64,000 nt of DNA from Cladophialophora immunda (lineage: Eukaryota; Ascomycota; Eurotiomycetes; Chaetothyriales; Herpotrichiellaceae): positions 4,452,619 through 4,516,618 of the forward strand of contig NW_015622543.1 in assembly GCF_000835495.1 (NCBI RefSeq). Direction: 5' to 3'. A program made the position numbers and the translations under genes. Each line of letters starts with the position of its first letter. The stretch's first letter is position 1. This document shows positions 55,981 through 64,000 of the stretch, one piece after another. The notes below the pieces were generated by a model. It was not told the DNA's origin. It ran no database searches and was given only the letters and a program-made list of their open reading frames with translations.

Positions 55981-57997
55981 TCATCCGGGTCGAGACGGGT
56001 CAAAGGAACGTAACGCGGAATCTCCAGCAGAAGATTTATACTGCATAGACATCGTCGGTCAAAAAATCCATGAAATTCAAGTTTGGGCCCTGTAAACGTT
56101 AACGAACTATCTTTGGTGGCTACCGCCCAGCGACATACCGTCATGGTAGGGGAGAAAATGGCCGGTTCTGGCGCCTCAAAGGGCGTCACATCAATCCAGG
56201 CATCGCGTCGGATTTGTTCGACAGCCCTCCGCGCGATGTGCGCCATGTCCCGCACAAATTGAACCTCCAGTTGCATCGAAGTCGCGAATTCCAGCTGTGC
56301 AAAATGTCCGGTGGCCATATCCATCAGCACCACGTCTGAGTGGGCAGATGGCGCCAACGGGTTCTGGAGGATGTGGACAAAGAGGACAATCAAGGCTGTC
56401 ATGGGGTAGGAGAACAACAAACTATTTCCCTCTCGCGTCAGTGAAAGGAACATGACTAGCAGGTATTGCCCATAAGAAGAGGGATTGCATACCATCCTGT
56501 CGTGTTCATGTCGGTATCGATATATCTTGTGGCCAGAACGACGCTTCTGGCCGCTGATACGGCCTTTTCTCTCCCAAATGCCGCGTTGTCCAGACTGCTT
56601 CCCCTCGCGGTCCACGGGAATTTGTTGTACATCGCTATGACGGTGCCGTAATATGTGTAGTGCATGTAAACCACCGGGTCAATGTGTACGCCGGCTGGGA
56701 GTGAAGATTTTTTGATGGGCGCACCAGGTCGCAGATGTAGTGGAAGCGAATCTCGCCATTCCGAGAGTGCCTGGTCTAATTGTTCAACTGCTGCCCTCTC
56801 CTGGATAGTATTCTGTCGCCTTCCGGCAGCGGAGAAGAGTTTCTTGTAAATCAATGATTGAATCTGGGCACTTTTGATCATCTGCATGAATATTTCGAAT
56901 TTATTGGGATTTTCAGATGCTTGGCGTTCTGGTAGGGCGCAAGAGATGCTTCATGGCCTAGGTTAGCAAGGGTGTATCGGAAAAGTCTGGGTTCAACATA
57001 CTCGTCGTCATCGATGCACGATTGCCGACCATCGCGCAGTGAGATGTGCTTGTCATAACAGTAGAGAGCCCACCAGATCCGGTTTCCCACAAAGCGATCG
57101 CTTGGGCTGAGTCTTTCGTTTGACACTGGTTCATAATTCAGTCGCAAGCCCTGTGCTACGCGAATGGCATTCGAGCAGAGCATGGATTCAATACTGGAGC
57201 CTAGGAGGTTTTCGGCGAAGAAGCTCTGAGAAAGGAGAATTAGACACCACCAATCACGCGAGTGGAGGACGTAGGCCTGACGTACCATGATTGTTAGTGC
57301 TTGGACACCCGTCAGGTCCACCTGCCGCGCGAAGAGTACTTGAGTGTGAACCGAGAGCGCGTTGAGGAAATACTGCATCGCGCTTTCGTGTATCGTTTTC
57401 GCATCGCACCCGGTTCTCGTCAACAGGAGCCGAGTGCCCGTGGCGTAGATGGTATTCCGGAGAGCATACCAGCTGGGGTCACTGTCTGAGTTATCGCCAT
57501 CCTGAAGATGTGCTCGAAGTCGGGCCTCGAACTGCCGCCGGTCGATGGCACCTTATTCATGAAAATGAAGTCAATGACGCTGACACGAGCAGGTATCACA
57601 GACAATGGAAGACTCACCAAAGAGCGTTTCAACCCGGTTATCGAAGTATTCTGCAAGATGGTCAACGTTTGTTAACTTCGCTGAAAGGGGCAGCAGGTGT
57701 ACCTTGACAATACTTCCAGGCCATCTGCATATCAGGTTCTGGGAATTGCTTGAGTTTTGGCGGGCACATGAACGTTGACTTGTAGTCAGCATGCCTCGAG
57801 AGCCGCGTGACAATGTCTGTCACAGACTGTTCATCCGCTGAGCTGACTCGTGCCTTGAGCCAGTTGACGGCGCTCTCGGAGCATATTGCCAAGTAGGATT
57901 TTGAATCGTGGCCACCGATCAAGTGACTCCTCTGTGGCGAGGTGGGTGCTTCGTCGCCGCTGTCACTGAGACGCACGTCCGGCCAAACTGTACCCAT
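55981..57997 (-). CDS. Fungal-specific regulator (Fungal_trans), zinc cluster not seen
   Basis: Seven exons: 57703-57997, 57618-57650, 57286-57551, 57002-57225, 56493-56948, 56139-56421 and 55981-56040, giving 538 residues; all phases agree. The body is the fungal regulator middle-homology region: YFDNRVETLFGAIDRRQFEARL, DPSWYALRNTIYATG, NAIRVAQGLRL, FVGNRIWWALYCYDKHISLR, DDDDISCALP (formed by splicing) and MTALIVLFVHILQNPLAPS. It is a paralogue of the next gene, with matching intron positions. No Cys6 cluster is visible within 800 bp upstream of the start used, so either a distant first exon was missed or the DNA-binding part is lost. The 3' end lies 45 bp from the monooxygenase stop. Confidence 0.8.
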
Positions 57998-58857
57998 GAG
58001 AGTTGTGCCAACACGTCCACCTAAGTGAGTCGTGGCAGTGGAACAGAGGCAAACATCTGGAAAGGACTCTGTAGGAAGGACTCTTAGATGTGGTGAAGTC
58101 CGAGTCTGATACTTCTGTCAATTCAAGCGTTGTCGATCGATCGTAGACACGCGTGTCTGAGGCCGAGGTCCGTGTTGGCCACGTGCCAGCTTGCGCCGTT
58201 CGAATTTTGGAATGCGGCGCCCTTTCCTTACCCCGGTGTGATTGCAATAGCTTCCCGCGCTGGAGAGCTTCCAAAACCAGATTACATCGAACGATATTGA
58301 GGTGATGTACGATGGGGAAGAGAGAGAGGTGCAAAGGACGATGTTGAGGAGGCTCCGAGAGAAGTTGAACTGGAGGCTGCTGCATGATCTTTCAGGTCGG
58401 CATTCGGCTTCGTGCGTCCAGATACTTTGAATGTAGACCACTCCTCTCCGCTTTTCAACCCGGGCCCCTCCCCCACAAAGCCCGAGAAATGGGTCTGGAC
58501 TTGAGAATGATGGCCTTTGGTTGGCATCGAGAGCCACCCTTCGAAACCTTGTTGTCGTTTAGCCTCTACAGGCAGCATGAATGATGACAGTACCACCCGC
58601 AGGGTACCGAAGCGGAGGGCGGGGGAGCCTTAGATAGTCAATGGGAGCCATCAGCTCTGCTCGTTGTTGGGCCTTGGCGGCTTGGCAGAGCAGTGCACAT
58701 CTTGCTGCCATCCTGACATGCACTCACTCTCGTGCATAACTCCATACCCTACCTAAAGTACGATACAGCCCAACACCCCCCTTCCACCCTTTCCAGGTTG
58801 TATCTGGTCTTATACTGATAGCATCCCCGGGTCCGCTGTTCTTCACCAGATGAGACT
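57998..58857. promoter_or_regulatory. Divergent promoter between the paired regulator genes
   Basis: 860 bp between the two start codons. I looked here for a zinc-cluster exon of the minus-strand gene and found none. Minus frames at 58118-58596 are Ser-rich and not convincing. Confidence 0.45.
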
Positions 58858-61329
58858 ATGTTGCAAGCAAGTGATAGCGGAGAGACGCCCCCCAGGAAGC
58901 GCATGGTTGCATGTCTCCCCTGTCGAGACAAGAAAATGAAATGTGAACTGCCTATTTGCCATTTGGAACCCTCCACCCGCCATCAACCTCTGACCTATTT
59001 GCTCTTAGGTACTGGTACATTGCCATGTGAACGGTGTCAGCGGCAAGAAGAACAGTGCTTCTACCCAGAAGGACGGAAGAAACCAACTCCCAAACGCCGC
59101 ACTGAAACTCAAAGGCTGGCCAGGCGACTCGAACACTTTGAACAGCAACTTCTGCGGCTTGCACAGGAGAAAGGATCCGACCAAGATGCAGCAGCAGACT
59201 CCGAATTGCTGGTCCCTACAATCAGTCAGACACCAACCACATCGCCAGAGGGTCACGTGAGTGTTACTGGTGATAGTCATTTACATTCTGCAGCCTTCGC
59301 TCGCAATGAATTGCTAGAGCTCGCTCTGTCGACGCCCACTTCGCGTGGCGCTACGATATTATCCGACTTTTCTCAGGATGCCATTGGAAACGGCCTGCGG
59401 CAGCAAAGTAGACAGATTCCAGCTCCTAGCGACCCTAAATTTGCTCAAGGCACTCCATACCCCTGGATTGCGACACCAAGAGAGTATCCTCACCTTGAAA
59501 CTACAAGTCCGATTTCCACAGTAGACAAGGTTGGTCTCGCTGAGTAAATGTTCTTGAGAATCGTCGCTGACTGCTACAGCTCTCGTATGACTATCCAGGT
59601 GAGATACATCTGCTGCTCTGGAAGGCTTATATTGAACATCGAAGGAATCTCCTTGGAGCTGTCAATATGCTCGAAAGCTGGTGCTCAGTGGGTTGCAGCC
59701 ATCACCGGAAGCACCGCGTTTGAAACTGTCAGACACACTATTCTCTCCAACCAGCGGCAGAGATGCGGTGGCCCAAGGCGGACACCGAGGGAGAGGACTC
59801 CTGAGCCAGATATGGCAACTGCGATGATCTATACACAAGGTCTGACTTCGGCCCCTTACTCAAGTGTGTAGTGTAGATTTCCTGACCAATAGCATAGCAT
59901 ACTTCGAACAGTCCCCCGAAGCAGTGTTTGGTATCGTGGACCGGACATCCTTTGAGACTCAATTGCGCCGTCACTTCAACGATCCCTCTCCGGTGCACTC
60001 CGAAGACCCAGCCTGGTATGCGCTTCGCAACACCGTATATGCAGCAGGTTGCCGAATGCTCCTATCGGAAGTTGAATACTCATCTACTTTCGCGGGTGCA
60101 CAGGAGCCCAGCGGGAACTTCTTCGAGAACGCCCTTTCAGTCCTATCGGAGCTTCTCTATCCGCGGGAAGATCTTGAGGCTGTGCAAGCTGTTGTTCTTA
60201 TGGTGAGTTTCTTACTAGGCTACAGTTCCGTGCTAAAGTTGTGACAAGACCCTATATTGCGGTGGACTTTCAAGTCCATCGATAGATCACACATTGATCT
60301 GTACCGCTGTTCGACTAGCGCAGCAAATCGAGCTAGATCAGTCTCCTGCACGACGATGGTCATCTGATGGTAGTGATGATGTACTGGGATGCTGGCTTTT
60401 CTGGACCATTTATTGCCTAGAGAAGCGCATCGCCTACGTAAATGGCTTCAATTCGGTTTGCACATTCTCTAAAACAGTGTACCAAGAGCTAGACTAAAGT
60501 TGTACAGATGTTGGATGATAACGCAGTCACTTGCCCATTGCCGACAATGTCACCCAACTCAAGCCATGCGGAGACTGTTTTTCTCACTTATTGCATTCAG
60601 CACGCAAAGATGCTGTCGGAGATAATGCAGGGATGGGGATGCAAGAGGCTTTTCGATGTCTCTGCCGAGAAATGCCACCACACGTTCCAACACCTTGATA
60701 GGAAACTCGAGGATTGGAGGGAGTCATTGCCCGATTTCGCCAAAGTCCGGAAGCGAAATAGCCGACTAGAGGTTCCCAGAGACTGGAACCCGCATGCCGT
60801 GACATACTTGCAATGTGCATACAACGCCGTTCTCATGGAGATTCACTTCCCCCTAGTGTGCCCCTGGATGAGCCAATTGTTAGGGGCAGAAGCTTCGCCG
60901 GCAACAAAAGACCAGGCGATTCATAGCTCGGCATTGGTGGCAGAAGCTGCAAGGAATGTCATCCTGACGTCCAATACCGGGTCAATCAATGCTTCCACCC
61001 CATCGTGGTAAGTTGTTTACCGATTTCGGTGGTACTATTACGGCGCCCGCAGCTGACAGTGGATATCCGGCAGGCAGATGTTCCATCTTCCGACCATGGC
61101 CGCGATGAGCCTCTTCATGCATGTTCTCAAGGAGCCCAGTTCACCTAGCGCCAGCAGTGATATTGCACTTCTGGACATGCTATCCGGCCACTTTGGATAC
61201 CTGGGGCACACCTGCGGCATCGAGGCTCCGCTCTCTTCCGTGCGGGAGATCGCCAACATTGCCCGAAATGCCGTACGAAAAGCAGCCGGACCGAAGCAAT
61301 TCGCCGGGCTCCATGGAGGTCTCGGTTGA
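58858..61329 (+). CDS. Zn2Cys6 transcription factor
   Basis: Eight exons: 58858-58942, 59009-59529, 59580-59598, 59645-59839, 59898-60202, 60249-60455, 60508-61007 and 61074-61329, giving 695 residues. The first splice completes the binuclear cluster: CLPCRDKKMKC joined to TGTLPCERCQRQEEQC, i.e. C-x2-C-x6-C-x5-C-x2-C-x6-C, followed by a basic linker and a short coiled coil (ETQRLARRLEHFEQQLLRLA). The fungal regulator domain follows (YFEQSPEAVFGIVDRTSFETQL, DPAWYALRNTVYAAG, CWLFWTIYCLEKRIAY). Several introns are about 46-50 bp. Its position next to a paralogue and the enzymes makes it the likely pathway regulator. Confidence 0.88.
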
Positions 61330-61553
61330 CCAAATGAGTGCCTTGGGGGCCTTGCTCGGACGGAAATGATTCGACACCGGCACGATCAGGTTTCCACCAA
61401 TCGGAGAATGATTTGGACATCAGATATCAAGCAGGACCTTGGATTCTGTATGCCGTCGTTTGCTACACAGCTACACAGCTACACAGGCAACTGAGACCAT
61501 TCGGTCACGACCGAAACTTGGATTCAAGCACTATCCTTAGCAACATCGTCCCG

Positions 61554-62125
61554 ATGGCGCCAATTGAGGCCCCCAAGCTGACACACGTTTTCGACCTGAC
61601 TGTCATCGGCCCACCAGGGTTTGCGTCAGAAGGCACTCAACACTCGGCTACAAGTGTAGCTCATGGTAGGTTTTGCATTTGATATTTGTCTAATGCGTCA
61701 AGTATGCAATAATGACTAACAATCTCCCCTACTACCTAGTCTACAGGGGGTCTTTGGTATCTGCAGATGGAAGCATCAATCTCGAATTGAAGGCTGGGAG
61801 TGATTGGATGACGTTACATGAGGGTTATGCGCACATGGACGCGCGAGTGTCGTGCGCCTCGCCTGCAGAGTCCCAACCACAGCTTCAGTGCGACATCCGT
61901 TATCTCGGAGTATGTGCATTCGACGGGCCAATGCTGGATTTGTGGAAAGGAAAGCAGGAATCGATCGACTTTGGCGAGGCGTACTACTATACTCAGCCCA
62001 TGCTTTCGAGCAGAAGCGAGGCATTGGCATGGGTCAATAGAACAGTTTTTATAGCGATGGGCAAGCTATTTGTGCGATCTGACGGCGATGTTGAAGCTGT
62101 CTACAGGATGTTCAAGGTTGGGTAG
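61554..62125 (+). CDS. DUF3237 protein
   Basis: Two exons, 61554-61665 and 61740-62125 (74 bp intron GTAGGT...CCTAG, phase 1), 165 residues. The start MAPIEAPKLTHVFDLTVIGP and the core GSLVSADGSINLELKAGSDW, YAHMDARV and the final NRTVFIAMGKL match the small beta-barrel DUF3237 family as I remember it. An alternative acceptor 7 bp downstream would break the frame. Function is unknown; members occur in fungal aromatic-degradation and metabolite clusters. It lies between the regulator and the P450, on the same strand. Confidence 0.78.
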
Positions 62126-62542
62126 ACATTTGATCCTTGAGGCATAGCACTGGCTGCAAGCTGTAGAGCAGTAGGAATTTATATGATGCCAACAAGACAA
62201 TCCTTAGAATGTTGTCTCCGGTCTCCGGCTTGAAGTTTCTCAAGATAATCGTGGAGCTTGACTTCCCTTGCTTGAGTTAAAATACATCGGCACATTCTAA
62301 CATTGCCGGTGCCTAACTCCAGTCCACATACCAGCCTACCCTGTCTTTCCTCTGCCCCATCTCCAAGCTGACCGGGCCCGGGGTAACCCAGATCAAGCAT
62401 CATCCCAGATCAATCACTTCCCCACGGAGACCATGATTTATTTAGGCTTTAAGGGCAAGGAATGCTTCGACGTGGCAGAACTACAACGAGAACCAGCGTC
62501 TCTTCTCCTTCTGTTTAACATCATCAAATTCTAAACACAAAC
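62126..62542. other. Intergenic between DUF3237 and P450 genes
   Basis: 417 bp serving as promoter of the P450 gene. It contains GGGCCCGGGG near 62372. No gene. Confidence 0.4.
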
Positions 62543-64000
62543 ATGTTGGGTCTACTGGTGTCTGGCGCTCTCGCAGCCGCTGAAACGCTCTCGTTGATTC
62601 GATTCGGGCCCATCAAGCCTGAATCATTCACAACGACGTTCGCATGTGCAGTATTTCTTAATTTCCTCACACTGCAAGCCTTCCACATATTTGTGTACCC
62701 TTTTTACTTGTCGCCACTTCGAAACCTGCCTCGTCCAAAGGTGCGTTTCGCCGTTCATGTCACTTGAGTGATACCTAATGTCTTATTGAACACTGATTCG
62801 ATAATATCTTCCTTAACATACTAACTCGGGTTCCTTACAGGTCCGCGGAAATATCCTGCTCGGTCAGATCCCGAATCAATACAACTCGCTCCCCAGCGAG
62901 CTGGAGAAACAATGGATGCTAGAACATCCCGACGCGCCTTTTATTCGATACTTGACCTTCCTCAACAAGGAGGTCCTTCTGGTCAACAGCCCCCAAGCGC
63001 ACAAAGAGGTGCTCCAGACTCAGTGTTATTCGTTCCGGAAGCCGCTGTACTACCAAAGAATTATTGGCGAGATTGCTGGGATGGGCATCCTCTTCGCGGA
63101 GGGTGAGGAGCATAGAAGGATCAGGAAGATGTTGATATGTTCGTTGAGCCCCTTGCAGTTACTATTTCGCCTGCTGCGTTAAAAGCTGATAGTGATCATT
63201 GCTGATTGCTGACCGTGTTTGAAAAGCACCATTCTCATTCGGCAACATCAAGCGGCTTCTCCCCTTTTTTCAGACCAAAGCGACGGAATTGGCCAATTTG
63301 ATATCCGCGTCTCTTCAAAAATCTGAGCTCGTCGAAGGTAATGTTGACATTTTGCAATTTAAATGGTCTGGACTACTTGACTCGTGAGAAGCTTACAAGT
63401 TAGCGGTGTACAGTTTCCGGCCTCCTCGCAAAAACCACCCTTGACATCGTCGGGCTCGCCGCCCTGGGATACCAGCTCGACTCTCTCTCGAAACCGTCCA
63501 TCCTTGCAGAGAGCTACGAGAAGATCTTCGAGTGCATCACTCCATTGCAAGTCCTGATATCGACCATCCACCGATTCATTCCCGTTCGATCGTGGCTCCC
63601 ACTCAAGGTCAATAAAGAATATGTCCACGCCAATGCCGACGTTCGAACACGACTCCGACAGCATATCAGGCAGAGGAAGAGAGAGTTTCAAGAAGGCAAG
63701 ATCCTAGGGGAGAAACAAAGCCGGGATTTGTTGACTCTGATGATCGAGGAGAGTAAAGACACGTGGTCAGAGGATGAGATGCTAGGATATGTGAGTTTCT
63801 TACTTTCTTTACATTACGTAGTACGTTCTTTCCGGGTGATTTTGAGTCCTAACTTGTTGCAGCTTTTGAACTTTATGTCTGCGTAAGTTTGCCGTCATTT
63901 ATCCTGGTTTAGATGAACCGTGAATACGAGAAGGAAACAACTTCTCACAACCCCTTATGACAGTGGCCACGAAACTACAGCAGGGGCTTTGACATGGGCC
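62543..64000 (+). CDS. Cytochrome P450, 3'-truncated by the window edge
   Basis: Membrane-anchored monooxygenase. Exons 62543-62740, 62841-63138, 63227-63337, 63414-63790, 63863-63882 and 63964 onward, with consistent phases. Seen: N-terminal hydrophobic anchor (about residues 1-60), the Pro-rich hinge LSPLRNLPRPK, the helix C region GEEHRRIRKMLISPFSFGN, and the oxygen-activating helix I motif AGHETTAGALTWA, which only forms after joining the 20-nt fifth exon. The ExxR and heme-cysteine motifs lie beyond the window. Resembles fungal P450s in metabolite clusters, but the family number cannot be given. Same strand as DUF3237 and the regulator. Confidence 0.88.

Noticed and set aside
29820..64000. 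Idea of a PKS, full NRPS or terpene cluster
   Set aside because: No ketosynthase, condensation or terpene synthase motif is present; the only NRPS-like protein is the A-T-R reductase.

Overview
The window is nuclear DNA of a filamentous ascomycete (Pezizomycotina). Nearly every gene has short GT-AG introns (mostly 45-110 bp) with CTRAC/CTAAC-like branch points, genes lie on both strands without operons, and the families are typical of fungi: Zn2Cys6 regulators, a TRI12-like MFS pump, a non-canonical NRPS-type reductase, a CFEM-free Cys-rich surface protein and a Gts1-type ArfGAP. The gene content suggests Eurotiomycetes, perhaps a black yeast (Chaetothyriales); that placement is an inference from memory. 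All exon structures were read by eye from splice signals plus frame and family continuity. No tRNA, rRNA, CRISPR array or intact transposon was seen.

Region 1 (1-18.3 kb) is a conserved housekeeping block: ornithine aminotransferase, lumazine synthase (riboflavin), proteasome subunit alpha-7, an unnamed CxxC/CxxC zinc-ribbon protein, an ArfGAP-UBA-NPF trafficking protein, a secreted Cys-rich protein with an in-frame stop, an intronless bacterial-looking GH13 enzyme and a papain-fold (LRAT/NlpC-like) protein. A foldback element lies at 577-745 and two diverged direct repeats flank the Cys-rich gene.

Region 2 (18.3-29.4 kb) is accessory and partly decayed: an NAD-dependent epimerase gene with a GC-AG intron, truncated fragments of a FAD-dependent oxidoreductase and of a heavy-metal P-type ATPase abutting each other, a small CC-rich membrane protein and a DUF4396 protein (a possible former metal-handling module), an NmrA-like reductase divergent from a fungal regulator without a visible DNA-binding domain, RIP-like TA-rich stretches, and the first exon(s) of a mitochondrial Yme2-like gene cut off by such a stretch.

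Region 3 (29.8-64 kb) looks like one catabolic and/or secondary-metabolite cluster: SDR, adenylate-forming reductase (A-T-R), APH-type kinase, SRPBCC protein, acetoacetyl-CoA synthetase, SDR, MFS transporter, DHDPS/KDG-type aldolase, SDR, FAH-family hydrolase, two NTF2/SnoaL-fold proteins, FAD monooxygenase, two divergently transcribed paralogous regulators, a DUF3237 protein and the start of a cytochrome P450. A plausible logic (inference) is: hydroxylation by the monooxygenase and P450, isomerisation or dehydration by small SnoaL-like proteins, C-C cleavage by the FAH hydrolase and aldolase, salvage of acetoacetate by the CoA ligase, and acid reduction by the A-T-R enzyme plus SDRs, with export by the MFS pump. 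No ring-cleaving dioxygenase or PKS is present inside the window, so the substrate is unknown.
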